A stretch of DNA of 64,000 bases from Pedobacter cryoconitis (GTDB lineage: Bacteria; Bacteroidota; Bacteroidia; Sphingobacteriales; Sphingobacteriaceae). Shown one piece after another: positions 52,733 through 62,721 of this stretch (its first letter is position 1; each line of letters opens with the position of its first letter). Location of the stretch: the NCBI RefSeq assembly GCF_001590605.1, contig NZ_CP014504.1:310001-374000 (forward strand). Reading direction: 5' to 3'. The position numbers were made by a program, and so were the translations under genes. The notes beneath the pieces were generated by a model. That model did no database searches. It was not told where the DNA came from and saw only the letters and a program-made list of their open reading frames with translations.

Positions 52733-54367
52733 ATGAGGATAAACTTATCAAACAATCGTTTAGCGATTTATACGCTGTTTCTTTTAATCGTGATTTCAAG
52801 TTCATGTAAAAAGAGCCCTAAGCCAGATATTACAGATAACCCAACAGACAGAAACGGAGGATTACCAGCTGTGGGTACGCGTACACAGTTGACGCTGGAT
52901 TCGCTGTTTTTATATGCTAAACAGATTTACTACTGGAGTGATGCGATCCCTGCTTACGATGCTTTCAATCCAAGACAGTATTCCAGCAAATCAAAGCCAA
53001 TCGATAATTATGATGACGAGTTATTTGCCATCAGTAACCTGAAGCTTAATCCTGCCACTGGTAAACCTTTTGAATATAATGGTTATGGTTATCCTAAGTA
53101 TTCCAGGATTGATGACCTGACCCAGGCAAATCCAAATGCTACTTCTGCAATAAAAACTGCAAATGTAGATGTAGACAATAACGGATATGATGTAGGGATC
53201 AGGCCTATTTTCTATCTTTTCAGAAATTCTGATAAATATCAATTATTTGTCACTGCTGTTTATCCGGGGTCTCCGGCAGAAACTGCTGGTGTGAAAAGAG
53301 GCTGGTTAATTACAAAAGTGAATGGCCAGACTGTAGGTGCGAGTTACACGAATGAAAATGAAACTGTATTTAATTCGTTTTCGGCAGCTTCCGTAACTAT
53401 TGAAGGTTATAACTCCATTGATAAGGTTCCTTTTAGTTTAACGCTGAACAGAGCTTCTTATAAAAGCAATCCGGTTTACACCGCTAAAGTTATTGCCCGT
53501 TCAGGTAAAAAAATAGGTTATTTAGCTTATGCAAGATTTGCACGCTTATCAAGCAATACCGGAGCAAGTGATGCCAGTTTGGATCCTGTATTTGCAGATT
53601 TTAGCGCGCAGGGTGTAACTGACCTTATTATTGATTTAAGATACAATGGCGGTGGTTATGTAAATGCAGCATCTTATCTGACCAATCTGATCGGACCATC
53701 AAGTACTTCAGGAAAGACTATGTTCACTGAAATTTATAACCCATTGATGCAGGCTGGTAATGCAACTATTCTTGCCAATCAGCCGCTTCTTGATGGAGAT
53801 GGAAAGATTATACGCCAAAATGGAAAAATAGTGACTGCCGCTGACGATAACTATTCAGTAGCAGCCAATACCATTACATTTAGTAAAAAAGGAAGCCTGA
53901 GCGGAGTCAATAATGTCGTTTTCATTGTGACGCGTAATACAGCTTCTGCAAGTGAGATCGTAATTAACAGTCTTAAACCTTATATGAACGTAAAATTGGT
54001 AGGGGATACCACCTACGGTAAACCTGTTGGATTTTTCCCTATCGTACTGGAAAACAGATACCAGGTTTATATGCCAATATTTGAAACCAGAAATTCAAAA
54101 AATGAAGGTGGATACTATACAGGGATGGTACCCGATGTATTGGATGAATATGACGACCCTGAATACGTTTTTGGTGATGTAAGAGAGAATTACCTGGCTA
54201 AGGCATTAAATGTACTGGCACCTTCAGTTACCGCTACTCAGGGTATTGCCAATACGGAAACCAGGAGAGCTAGTACAGTGGAATTCAAAGGCCAGCAGAT
54301 CAGAAAGGTTAATCCTAATAGTGAATTTGTAGGAATGATTGAAACCAGGCATTCCCGGAAAAGATAA
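52733..54367 (+). CDS. S41-family peptidase lipoprotein
   Basis: 544 aa from the ATG at 52733 (an upstream ATG at 52709 adds eight residues before a good lipoprotein signal). Lipobox SSSC, followed by an Asp/Pro/Asn-rich linker. A PDZ segment YDVGIRPIFYLFRN ... TAVYPGSPAETAGVKRGWLITKVNGQTV precedes the protease core LIIDLRYNGGGYVNAASYLTNLI and TRNTASASEIVINSLKP with the expected nucleophilic Ser; DTTYGKPVG follows. It is a C-terminal processing-type peptidase at the periplasmic or surface side. Confidence 0.9.
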   Translation: MRINLSNNRLAIYTLFLLIVISSSCKKSPKPDITDNPTDRNGGLPAVGTRTQLTLDSLFLYAKQIYYWSDAIPAYDAFNPRQYSSKSKPIDNYDDELFAISNLKLNPATGKPFEYNGYGYPKYSRIDDLTQANPNATSAIKTANVDVDNNGYDVGIRPIFYLFRNSDKYQLFVTAVYPGSPAETAGVKRGWLITKVNGQTVGASYTNENETVFNSFSAASVTIEGYNSIDKVPFSLTLNRASYKSNPVYTAKVIARSGKKIGYLAYARFARLSSNTGASDASLDPVFADFSAQGVTDLIIDLRYNGGGYVNAASYLTNLIGPSSTSGKTMFTEIYNPLMQAGNATILANQPLLDGDGKIIRQNGKIVTAADDNYSVAANTITFSKKGSLSGVNNVVFIVTRNTASASEIVINSLKPYMNVKLVGDTTYGKPVGFFPIVLENRYQVYMPIFETRNSKNEGGYYTGMVPDVLDEYDDPEYVFGDVRENYLAKALNVLAPSVTATQGIANTETRRASTVEFKGQQIRKVNPNSEFVGMIETRHSRKR

Positions 54368-54459
54368 AGTAAGGCGAAAAAGGCCGGGATTGGACATGCC
54401 CCAAAAAGCATTTTCTGTTACAATAACCATGGGTCTGTCCTTGTTGTTTTTCAGGCCAT

Positions 54460-54506
54460 AACTGCCTGTTTTCAGGCTGATTTAGTCAGTTAGAAAACAG
54501 GCAGTT
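54460..54506. repeat. 14-bp inverted repeat after the S41 gene
   Basis: AACTGCCTGTTTTC (54460-54473) pairs with 54493-54506 around a 19-nt loop, in the gap between convergent peptidase genes. No T-tract follows; possible terminator or RNA end. Confidence 0.5.
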
Positions 54507-54536
54507 AGAGCAAAGAAAGAGTTGCGGAATTATTTA

Positions 54537-55478
54537 TTATCTTCTTTTTGACTGAAGTCTGTCACGCAGTATTTTTTCTACGGTACGCTCTTTATCAATG
54601 TTATCTGTGATTTCTAAAATACCATTTGCAGCATTAATGAAAAATGCCTGATTGATATTCTCGAATTTGTCTGAAGATTTGTGGTAATCTTTATGATCTT
54701 CTACTCCAAAGTAGATGAAAGGAATGTTTTTGGCATTAAAAGCAGACTGATCACTTTGATTTGTCCAGTCATCTGCTCCCAACCTTGAATTATCATGTCC
54801 AAAAAGTATTTTTAAATCAGGAATGGTTGTGGCAATATAGTTTTTGAGTTGCGGATATATATAGGTTCCGGCCGCATAAAGTTCACCTTTATCATTATGA
54901 CTGATCATATCCAGGTTAAGGTTCAGTTTGATTTTACTCAGTTCAACCGGAGGATGGTTCACAAAGTACTCAGAGCCTTTCCTGCCAAATTCTTCTGCAT
55001 CAAATGCAACAAAAATCAGGGTATACATCGGTTTATTCTTTGCATAGTGCGTGGCTATTTTCAGTAATCCAGCTACGCCGGAAGCATTGTCGTCTGCACC
55101 ATTATAGATTGTTCCGTTAATCACGCCTAAGTGATCATAGTGTGCGGAAATAACGATTACTTTACTGGTTGTCCCTTTGATATAACCAATCATATTCTTA
55201 CCGGTAATTTTTGGATTATCAATACCCGCAAAAGTAAAGGATTGCTGGTAGCCATTACAGCTTTTGTAGGCTTTGAGGCCAATTTCCTTAAAACGTTTGG
55301 TAAGGTAAGCCCTTGCTAGTTCGGCACCTTTAGTACCTGTTTTTCTGCCTTCGTAAGCATCAGAAGACAGAACCTTGACGTCATTGATTAACTGATCAGC
55401 GTGAACGGGTTGATTGGATGTTTTTACTGCATTGCAACCCAGTGTAAATGCCAGGGGTAATAGCAAATATAATTTCAT
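54537..55478 (-). CDS. M28-family aminopeptidase lipoprotein
   Basis: 313 aa from the ATG at 55478 (the longer frame to 55544 lacks a sensible signal). Lipobox FTLGC. Zn site: SAHYDHLG (first His and Asp), YNGADDNASGVAG (bridging Asp), FDAEEFGRKGSEYF (Glu pair), LNLDMISHN and the last His near VEDHKDYHKSSD. It is a co-catalytic di-zinc aminopeptidase that should be secreted and anchored. Confidence 0.9.
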   Translation of the reverse strand: MKLYLLLPLAFTLGCNAVKTSNQPVHADQLINDVKVLSSDAYEGRKTGTKGAELARAYLTKRFKEIGLKAYKSCNGYQQSFTFAGIDNPKITGKNMIGYIKGTTSKVIVISAHYDHLGVINGTIYNGADDNASGVAGLLKIATHYAKNKPMYTLIFVAFDAEEFGRKGSEYFVNHPPVELSKIKLNLNLDMISHNDKGELYAAGTYIYPQLKNYIATTIPDLKILFGHDNSRLGADDWTNQSDQSAFNAKNIPFIYFGVEDHKDYHKSSDKFENINQAFFINAANGILEITDNIDKERTVEKILRDRLQSKRR

Positions 55479-55701
55479 AGCGCCAGAATTTTTATTAATA
55501 GGTTGTTGTGTTGATATCCCTAATATATTACAAATTAGTGACACTTCAATGGGCTATCGTAAAAACTTAACTAAAGGGCTCCTGTTCTTATTTTACACAT
55601 TTAGCTTATTGATCGGCATAGGAATCAGTAGTCCTGTAACCCAGGTGATACTGACGGAAGTGCTGATTTGAAAATAGCTGAGAATTAAAATTCATATAAA
55701 A

Positions 55702-56685
55702 ATGGAATACAGACGTTTAGGAAAATCGGGATTACAATTAAGTGCACTTTCTTTGGGAAGCTGGCTGACATTTGGTAATCAGATCAGTGATAAAGTTGCG
55801 GATGAACTGATGGGAATTGCTTATGATGCTGGTGTAAACTTTTTTGATAATGCAGAAGGTTATGCAGAAGGAAAGTCAGAAGAAGTGATGGGCAAAATCA
55901 TTAAAGCACATCAATGGGAGCGTGAATCATACGTAGTTTCCAGCAAAGTTTTCTTTGGAACTGAAAATAAAGGCCCGAACAGGACCGGCTTATCGAGGAA
56001 ACATGTGATCGAAGCTTGTCATGCTGCGTTAAAGAGGTTACAGGTAGATTACCTGGATTTATATTTTTGTCACCGCCCTGATAAGAACACGCCTATTGAA
56101 GAGACGGTGTGGGCAATGAATACTTTATTACAGCAAGGGAAAATCTTATATTGGGGAACTTCAGAATGGAGTGCTGCAGAGATTCTGGAAGCTATCCGCG
56201 TGGCACGCCAGTATCATCTGGTCGGACCGACAATGGAACAGCCTCAGTACAATTTGCTGGAACGGAATAAATTGGAAAACGAATATTTATTGTTGTTTAA
56301 AGAGTATGGACTGGGTACTACAATCTGGTCACCTTTAGCTTCTGGATTGCTTTCCGGTAAATATACTGCTGGAGATGCAAAAGACACACGGTTGGACATG
56401 AAAGGGATGGAGTGGTTAAAGGAATCGGCATTGGCCGAAGAAAAGCTGGCTAAAGTTAAAAAATTACAAACGCTTGCTGATGAGCTGAATGTGCCTCTGG
56501 CTAAGTTATCGTTAGCCTGGTGCCTGAAAAATCCGAATGTAAGTACAGTTATTTTAGGGGCATCAAAAACAGAGCAGTTAAAAGAAAACCTGACTACTTT
56601 AAACGTATTGCCTTTATTAACGGATGAAGTGATGGAAGAGATTGAGGGAGTTATGGAAACTAAACCTATATTGCCACAGTTTTAA
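55702..56685 (+). CDS. Aldo/keto reductase (KCNAB-beta-like)
   Basis: 327 aa. FFDNAEGYAEGKSEEVMG (Asp, Tyr), YVVSSKVFF (Lys), LYFCHRPD (His). C-terminal VSTVILGASKTEQLKENL is the NADPH site. It resembles the beta-subunit-like AKR group. The substrate is unknown. Confidence 0.88.
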   Translation: MEYRRLGKSGLQLSALSLGSWLTFGNQISDKVADELMGIAYDAGVNFFDNAEGYAEGKSEEVMGKIIKAHQWERESYVVSSKVFFGTENKGPNRTGLSRKHVIEACHAALKRLQVDYLDLYFCHRPDKNTPIEETVWAMNTLLQQGKILYWGTSEWSAAEILEAIRVARQYHLVGPTMEQPQYNLLERNKLENEYLLLFKEYGLGTTIWSPLASGLLSGKYTAGDAKDTRLDMKGMEWLKESALAEEKLAKVKKLQTLADELNVPLAKLSLAWCLKNPNVSTVILGASKTEQLKENLTTLNVLPLLTDEVMEEIEGVMETKPILPQF

Positions 56686-56714
56686 GTAATATTTTTAAGC
56701 AGTAGTTTTGAAAT

Positions 56715-56756
56715 AAGCAAAAGGGGCTGGAAATTAATTTCCAGCCCCTTTTGCTT
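56715..56756. terminator. Bidirectional terminator, near-perfect palindrome
   Basis: Twenty bases on either side of the centre (AATT) are complementary, with A-rich and T-rich ends. It is located between the convergent AKR and GAPDH genes. Confidence 0.88.
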
Positions 56757-56770
56757 ATTTTAAAATGTGT

Positions 56771-58219
56771 CTAGTAATAAGTTAAACGCACTACGCCAGC
56801 TAGTTTTTTAGCCAGGCGGATCACTTGTCTAGTATAGCCGTATTCGTTGTCATACCAGGTGTAAATCACAACAGACTTATTGTCTTTTGCCATGATGGTA
56901 GCCGGGCCGTCAATAATTGAAGCATGGCTGTTACCGATTAAATCAGAACTTACCAGTTCATTAGAGATGGAGAATTCTATTTGTTCAGACAAGTTTCCGA
57001 AAAGAGATGCTTGTTTGATGATCTCTATAACTTCATCTCTTGAAGTCACTTTATTCAATGACAAGTTAAGAATGGCCAGTGAAACGTTAGGAGTAGGGAC
57101 ACGCACTGCATTTCCTGTTAATTTTCCACCCAGATGAGGAATTACTTTTGCGACTGCTTTATCCGCACCAGTTTCAGTAATTACCATATTTAAGGCCGCA
57201 GATCTGCCGCGACGATATTTTTTATGGTAGTTATCTAATAGATTCTGATCGTTTGTATAAGAGTGAATAGTTTCTATATGTCCTTTTTCAATGCCAAAAG
57301 CATCATCAATAACTTTCAATACCGGAACAATCGCATTGGTGGTACAGGAAGCATTGGATACGATCGTTTCTTTCGTGAAATCGAAATCCGCATCGTTAAT
57401 CCCTGCGACTATATTTGGAATATCTCCTTTGGCTGGTGCGGTCAATAATACTTTAGCGATACCATTAGCTGCAAGATGACGGCTAAGTCCTTCACGGTCA
57501 CGGAATACGCCTGTATTATCAATTAATAAGGCATCTTGAATGCCGTAAGTTGTATAATCTACATCTTCAGGATGATTAGCTACAATAAAATAGATAGTTT
57601 GTCCATTGATGATAAGCGCTTTATTAATGAAATCTTCAATAATAATACCGTTAAAAGTTCCGTGGACAGAGTCTGTACGTAGTAATTCTGCGCGTTTAAT
57701 TAATTCCTCATCACTATAAGTCCTGGTTACGATTGCACGTAGTCTGAGCTGTTCACCTTTACCGGCCTGCAGGATCAATTCTCTTGCTGCCAGTCTGCCA
57801 ATTCTTCCGAAACCAAACAGGACAACATCTTTTGGTAAAAGACTGATTTTGTCTTTGCCAATGTGACGGCTGAGTTTGCTGATGACAAAATCGTGCATCG
57901 TTGCAAAATCATTGTTTTCATCCAGCCATTCTGCTGCCAGTCTTCCAATGTCAACACGGGAAGGGGCAAGGTTACATTTGGCAATTTCATTTGCGAGCTC
58001 CAGTGTCTCATAAATGTTGATGTCTTTTCCTGAAATTTCTTTAGCGTACTGGTGGTGAGCAAGGATTTCGCTGCTGCCTACGTCGAATAATGGTTTACGA
58101 AAAAGTACAAGTTCAATAGATCTGTCAAACCATAACTGGCCAACAACATTGAGTAATTCAACTGCTTTTTTCTCTTTTTCAATCCAGTTCTGAAATTCGG
58201 ATTGGTATTTATTAAACAT
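56771..58219 (-). CDS. gap: Glyceraldehyde-3-phosphate dehydrogenase with N-terminal extension
   Basis: 482 aa, about 140 more than standard GapA. The extension (about 1-125: FNKYQSEFQNWIEKEKKAVELL..., HDFVISKLSRHIG) is helical and precedes VVLFGFGRIGRLAARELI, the normal NAD Rossmann start. The active-site Cys is in SNASCTTNAIVPVL (about residue 290) and the C-terminus has WYDNEYGYTRQVIRL. The chemistry is that of phosphorylating GAPDH; long forms like this exist in Bacteroidetes. The extension's function is not known to me. Confidence 0.9.
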   Translation of the reverse strand: MFNKYQSEFQNWIEKEKKAVELLNVVGQLWFDRSIELVLFRKPLFDVGSSEILAHHQYAKEISGKDINIYETLELANEIAKCNLAPSRVDIGRLAAEWLDENNDFATMHDFVISKLSRHIGKDKISLLPKDVVLFGFGRIGRLAARELILQAGKGEQLRLRAIVTRTYSDEELIKRAELLRTDSVHGTFNGIIIEDFINKALIINGQTIYFIVANHPEDVDYTTYGIQDALLIDNTGVFRDREGLSRHLAANGIAKVLLTAPAKGDIPNIVAGINDADFDFTKETIVSNASCTTNAIVPVLKVIDDAFGIEKGHIETIHSYTNDQNLLDNYHKKYRRGRSAALNMVITETGADKAVAKVIPHLGGKLTGNAVRVPTPNVSLAILNLSLNKVTSRDEVIEIIKQASLFGNLSEQIEFSISNELVSSDLIGNSHASIIDGPATIMAKDNKSVVIYTWYDNEYGYTRQVIRLAKKLAGVVRLTYY

Positions 58220-58246
58220 ATCGCGATTATTTGGTTAGAATGCCAC

Positions 58247-58254
58247 AAAAGTAA
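58247..58254 (-). promoter_or_regulatory. -7 promoter element of gap
   Basis: On the minus strand TACTTTTG, a full match, 27 nt before the ATG and immediately after the rpoD terminator. Confidence 0.5.
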
Positions 58255-58255
58255 A

Positions 58256-58284
58256 AAAGATTGGGGGAAACCCAATCTTTTTCT
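58256..58284 (-). terminator. Intrinsic terminator of rpoD
   Basis: Stem AAGATTGGG/CCCAATCTT (58258-58266 with 58272-58280) with a 5-nt loop; on the minus strand it is followed by six T that run directly into the gap promoter. Confidence 0.8.
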
Positions 58285-58329
58285 ATCCGATATTTGATTT
58301 AAGAAGTTATTTAAATTACGCTACGGCTA

Positions 58330-59190
58330 TTAACCCAAGTATGATTTTAATATTTTACTTCTTGAAGTGTGACGTAAACGTTGCAGCGCCTTATCTTTGA
58401 TCTGGCGGACACGCTCACGGGTTAAGTTGAATTTCTCACCGATTTCTTCCAGAGAAAGTGGGTGGTTAGTACTCAATCCGAAGAAAAGAACAATGATTTC
58501 GCGTTCACGTTCTGTTAATGTAGACAATGAACGTTTGATCTCTTCAGAAAGTGATTCGTTAATTAAGCTACTGTCTGTATTGGGTTCATGGTTTTCTAAA
58601 ACATCTAATAAAGTGTTTTCTTCACCCTGAACAAAAGGAGCATCCATTGATACGTGTCTTCCTGAGTTACTTAAAGTGTCAGAAATTTTATCAACAGTTG
58701 TTTCCAGGATATCAGCTAATTCTTCCGGAGAAGGTTCGCGTTCAAATTCCTGCTCCAGTTTAGAGAATGCTTTACTGATCTTACTCAATGAACCCACCTG
58801 GTTTAATGGAAGACGTACGATACGGCTTTGCTCAGCAATAGCTTGTAAAATTGACTGACGAATCCACCATACTGCATAAGAGATGAATTTGAAACCTTTA
58901 GTTTCATCAAAACGTTTAGCTGCTTTGATTAGTCCAAGGTTACCCTCATTAATTAAATCACCTAAAGTTAATCCCTGATTTTGATACTGCTTAGCTACGG
59001 AAACAACAAAACGTAAGTTTGTTTTTGTCAGACGCTCCAATGCGGCCTGATCACCTTCACGTATCTTTCTTGCCAGTATTACTTCTTCTTCTGCGGTGAT
59101 TAAATCTACTTTACCAATCTCATGAAGATATTTGTCTAGAGATTGACTCTCGCGATTGGTTATGGATTGGGTGATTTTGAGTTGTCTCAT
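58330..59190 (-). CDS. rpoD: Primary sigma factor RpoD (SigA)
   Basis: 286 aa, the short form usual in Bacteroidetes. Region 1.2: [31 protein letters not shown]. Region 2: [39 protein letters not shown]. Region 3: [25 protein letters not shown]. Region 4: [15 protein letters not shown] ... [27 protein letters not shown]. It recognises the TTTG/TAnnTTTG promoters seen in this window. Confidence 0.96.
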   Translation of the reverse strand: MRQLKITQSITNRESQSLDKYLHEIGKVDLITAEEEVILARKIREGDQAALERLTKTNLRFVVSVAKQYQNQGLTLGDLINEGNLGLIKAAKRFDETKGFKFISYAVWWIRQSILQAIAEQSRIVRLPLNQVGSLSKISKAFSKLEQEFEREPSPEELADILETTVDKISDTLSNSGRHVSMDAPFVQGEENTLLDVLENHEPNTDSSLINESLSEEIKRSLSTLTEREREIIVLFFGLSTNHPLSLEEIGEKFNLTRERVRQIKDKALQRLRHTSRSKILKSYLG

Positions 59191-59651
59191 TTATGTGCTT
59201 TGGTGCTCTTTATGTGTTAGAACGTGCAAAAGTAAGGATTAAAAGGCAATTTAAAAACATAAATTCCTGAAAATGTTACACTTTACACTGGTTATTTGTA
59301 TGATAATTTAATAGCAATAATTATTCCAAAGTACATTTGACAGTCTGCCTGTCTTATATTGATATATGTACATTATTTATTGCATATCAATGATAAATGC
59401 TTGTTATTTAATAATTCATCTTTTAGAAAGTTCTATTATTTTTATAATAATCATGGCGTTTTATTGATTTAATATGATAATTTAATTAAAAAAATGTTTC
59501 TCATTTAACAGATGTCTGCCAGTATTGTTTGCTATTGTCATATTGATTTTTTATAATTTTTTCTTAAAATCCTATCTTTTGAGAAAAGATGTCTGCAAAA
59601 GCCGGCAATTTTACCGATTTTTATAATTATAATTTCAATAACAAATCACAT
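59191..59651. other. AT-rich gap with rpoD promoter
   Basis: On the minus strand TACTTTTG at 59227-59234 is a full -7 match about 40 nt upstream of rpoD. The rest is highly AT-rich and has no recognised structure besides the segment that precedes the small Xre gene. Confidence 0.4.
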
Positions 59652-59867
59652 ATGCCTATAGTCATTAATTTAGATGTAATGCTCGCGAAACGCAAAGTGT
59701 CTCTTACTGAATTGAGCCTGAAGGTTGGTATTACTTTATCTAATCTTTCTATCCTGAAAACGGGAAAGGCAAAAGCGGTCCGGCTGGAAACATTGGAGGC
59801 TATTTGTAAGGCACTGGATTGTCAGCCGGGAGATATCCTGGAGTATAATCCAATGCCTGTTGAATGA
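59652..59867 (+). CDS. Small Xre-family (YozG-like) DNA-binding protein
   Basis: 71 aa starting MPIVINLDVMLAKRKVSLTEL. The longer frame from 59589 would add 21 low-complexity residues with no family match. The helix-turn-helix VSLTELSLKVGITLSNLSILKTGKAKAVRLETLEAICKALDCQPGDIL is typical of short Cro/CI-like regulators. Its operator is not known. Confidence 0.85.
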   Translation: MPIVINLDVMLAKRKVSLTELSLKVGITLSNLSILKTGKAKAVRLETLEAICKALDCQPGDILEYNPMPVE

Positions 59868-59907
59868 TGAGCTTGATGATGAGTTTGTGCTTTGATTTAA
59901 ATCCAGG

Positions 59908-60744
59908 CTATAAATCTGCCAGTTTCAAAGTATCTTTTAATCTGATCCCTTTTTCTGTTTGCTGTACGGTACAGCATTCATTCACTGAATCATGCTCTAA
60001 ATAAAGAATGTAGTTTTTAGCAGCAGCTTCTTCTAAAAATGCTTTTTTCTCTTTTAGGGTTTGTAAAGGAAACATGTCATAAGACATGACATAGGGTAGG
60101 GGAATATGACCGGTAGAAGGTAGTAAATCTGCTGTATAAATAATAGTATGGTCTTTGTAAGTCAGTTCAGGCAACATCATCGCATCAGTATGGCCAAATG
60201 CAAAACGTACTTTAAAGCCGGATTGAAATTCAATTCCTTCCTGGTCATCGATAAATTTGAGCTGCCCGCTTTCTTGTAATGGCAGGATATTATCTTTCAG
60301 AAATGAAGCTTTTTCTCTGTCATTGGGATGAACTGCCCAGTCCCAGTGTTTTTCGTTACTCCAGTAAGTAGCTTGTTTAAATGCAGTGACCAGTTTTTCG
60401 CCTTCGCGGACAATCGCTCCTCCGCAATGGTCAAAGTGTAAATGGGTCAGAAATACATCTGTAATATCAGCTGTACTGAACCCTTTTGCTGCCAGTGACT
60501 TTTCCATTGTATCTTCGCCATGCAGGTAATAATGGCTTAGAAATTTTTCATCCTGTTTATTCCCGATGCCTGTGTCAATCAAAATCAGGCGGTTGCCGTC
60601 TTCTACTAATAAACAGCGCATTGCCCAGGTACACATATTATTTGCATCTGCGGGATTATTTTTTTGCCAGATAGATTTTGGAACCACTCCAAACATCGCA
60701 CCACCATCCAGTTTAAATAATCCGGTATCTATAGTATGTAAGTT
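59908..60744 (-). CDS. MBL-fold metallo-hydrolase
   Basis: 278 aa from the ATG at 60744; the upstream in-frame ATG at 60816 adds an unconserved segment. LTHLHFDHCGG contains the HxHxDH zinc motif, FAFGHTDAMM and TADLLPSTGHIPLPYVMSYD follow the AidB/quorum-quenching-like subgroup. It is cytoplasmic. The substrate is unknown; lactonases and phosphodiesterases share this scaffold. Confidence 0.82.
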   Translation of the reverse strand, partial: NLHTIDTGLFKLDGGAMFGVVPKSIWQKNNPADANNMCTWAMRCLLVEDGNRLILIDTGIGNKQDEKFLSHYYLHGEDTMEKSLAAKGFSTADITDVFLTHLHFDHCGGAIVREGEKLVTAFKQATYWSNEKHWDWAVHPNDREKASFLKDNILPLQESGQLKFIDDQEGIEFQSGFKVRFAFGHTDAMMLPELTYKDHTIIYTADLLPSTGHIPLPYVMSYDMFPLQTLKEKKAFLEEAAAKNYILYLEHDSVNECCTVQQTEKGIRLKDTLKLADL

Positions 60745-60828
60745 CATCTGAATAAAATTTGGTATGCTGTAAAAATAAGAAACCCGCTGAGTTATCAGCG
60801 GGTTTCCATGTATCATTTAAGCTGTTTT

Positions 60829-62217
60829 TTACAAGTGAATTACTTCTCCGTAAGCGTCAGCAGTAGCTTCCATGATCGCTTCACTCATTGTTGGGTGAGG
60901 GTGGACAGCTTTTAACATTTCGTGGCCAGTAGTTTCTAATTTACGGGCAACAACGATTTCTGCAATTAATTCAGTTACGTTGGCACCGATCATGTGAGCA
61001 CCTAAAAGTTCACCGTATTTAGCGTCATAAATCATTTTGATGAAACCATCTTTTGCACCAGCTGCACTAGCTTTACCTGAAGCTGAGAACGGGAATTTAC
61101 CAATTTTCAGTTCATAACCAGCTGCTTTTGCTGCTTTTTCTGTATATCCTACAGAAGCAATTTCAGGTGAGCAGTAAGTACAGCCCGGGATATTGTTATA
61201 GTCTAATGGCTCAGGAGACTGTCCAGCGATTTTCTCTACACAAATAATCCCTTCTGCAGAAGCTACATGCGCTAAGGCTTGTCCGCCAACGATATCACCA
61301 ATTGCATAATATCCTTTTACAGAAGTATTATAGAATTCGTCTACCACTACTTTACCTTTCTCAGTTTTGATCCCTGTTTCTTCCAGACCTATGTTTTCAA
61401 GGTTCGCAACAACACCAGCAGCAGAAAGAACGATATCACATTCGATCGTTTGCATACCAGCAGCAGTTTTTACCTGAACTTTACAGCCTGCGCCAGTGGT
61501 ATCAACTGATTCAACGCTTGATGAGGTCATGACTTCGATACCAACTTTTTTGAAGCTGCGCAGCAATTGTTTAGAAACGTCTTCATCTTCTACAGGAACA
61601 ATGTTCTCCATGAATTCAACTACAGTTACTTTCGTTCCCATTGTTGCATAGAAGTAAGCAAATTCTACTCCGATAGCTCCAGAACCAACGATCACCATTG
61701 ATTTAGGCATTTCAGGTAAAACCATTGCTTGTCTGTAGCCGATGATTTTTTTACCGTCTTGTTTTACACTTGGCAATTCTTTTGAACGTCCGCCTGTGGC
61801 AAGGATAATATTTTTTGCAGTTAACTCTGAAGTAGAACCGTCTGCACCTTTAACTTCTACCTTATTGCCCGGTTTAACTTTACCGGTACCCATTACTACG
61901 TCAATTTTATTTTTTTTCATTAAAAACTGAACGCCTTTGCTCATTCCTTCCGCTACACCACGGCTGCGTTTGATCACAGCTGCGAAATCAGCTTCAGCTT
62001 CGGCAGTTTTGATACCGTATTCTGCTGCATGATTGATATATTCAAATACCTGCGCACTTTTTAATAAAGCTTTGGTTGGGATACAGCCCCAGTTAAGGCA
62101 GATTCCACCTAAGGATTCACGTTCTACAATTGCAGTTTTTAAACCTAATTGTGACGCTCTGATTGCAGCAACGTATCCGCCGGGACCGCTACCTATTATA
62201 ATTACATCGTAGTTCAT
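60829..62217 (-). CDS. lpdA: Dihydrolipoyl dehydrogenase
   Basis: 462 aa. FAD motif DVIIIGSGPGGYVAAIRASQLG, redox disulfide GGICLNWGCIPTKALL, NAD domain SMVIVGSGAIGVEFAYFYATMG, and catalytic His-Glu in AVHPHPTMSEAIMEA. It reoxidises lipoamide in 2-oxoacid dehydrogenases and the glycine cleavage system. Confidence 0.95.
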   Translation of the reverse strand: MNYDVIIIGSGPGGYVAAIRASQLGLKTAIVERESLGGICLNWGCIPTKALLKSAQVFEYINHAAEYGIKTAEAEADFAAVIKRSRGVAEGMSKGVQFLMKKNKIDVVMGTGKVKPGNKVEVKGADGSTSELTAKNIILATGGRSKELPSVKQDGKKIIGYRQAMVLPEMPKSMVIVGSGAIGVEFAYFYATMGTKVTVVEFMENIVPVEDEDVSKQLLRSFKKVGIEVMTSSSVESVDTTGAGCKVQVKTAAGMQTIECDIVLSAAGVVANLENIGLEETGIKTEKGKVVVDEFYNTSVKGYYAIGDIVGGQALAHVASAEGIICVEKIAGQSPEPLDYNNIPGCTYCSPEIASVGYTEKAAKAAGYELKIGKFPFSASGKASAAGAKDGFIKMIYDAKYGELLGAHMIGANVTELIAEIVVARKLETTGHEMLKAVHPHPTMSEAIMEATADAYGEVIHL

Positions 62218-62721
62218 ATCTTTAATAGGGGACTTTAATAGTAAAGACCCAAAATTAAAAAAAATTGTTCGTTAAACAGCGTATTTGGTTTTTGTGACAC
62301 TAAGAAACTATTTAAAATTCACCTGCTCATTTGTTTACGCTTATTTTTAGCTGCCACATTACCAATTACAAGCCGGGCAGTAAGGCTACCGGAAGGCATT
62401 TGGCTTGTTTCACTTGAAAAGAAACTATAAACAATTTGGGTATTTCGGTCTGAATAGAGGCTGAATTTGCAGGAAGAGAAACCCAGCTCCGCTTTTCAGT
62501 AAATAGCGCCATTTTAGCATATTCCAAATAATGAACTGATAAACTGTAGGTTAAGCATGTATGATAAATGTTAATTGTGGATAAAAAACATATATAATTA
62601 ATGATTAATTAACATTGAAAGCTAAAACGTTCTGTATTTTATCTATACTTTTGTGGCTGTAAACTATTATGTACCTAAAACGCTTTGCGTTTAAACAAAA
62701 CAATTCATTAAAAAATAAAGT
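62218..62721. other. Divergent promoter region of lpdA and the TonB receptor
   Basis: On the minus strand TAATTTTG (62250-62257) is a full -7 match about 35 nt before lpdA. On the plus strand TACTTTTG (62646-62653) lies 68 nt before the TonB receptor ATG. Between them nothing further is recognised. Confidence 0.45.

Noticed and set aside
58397..58858. Open frames opposite rpoD
   Set aside because: Antisense shadows of a strongly conserved gene.
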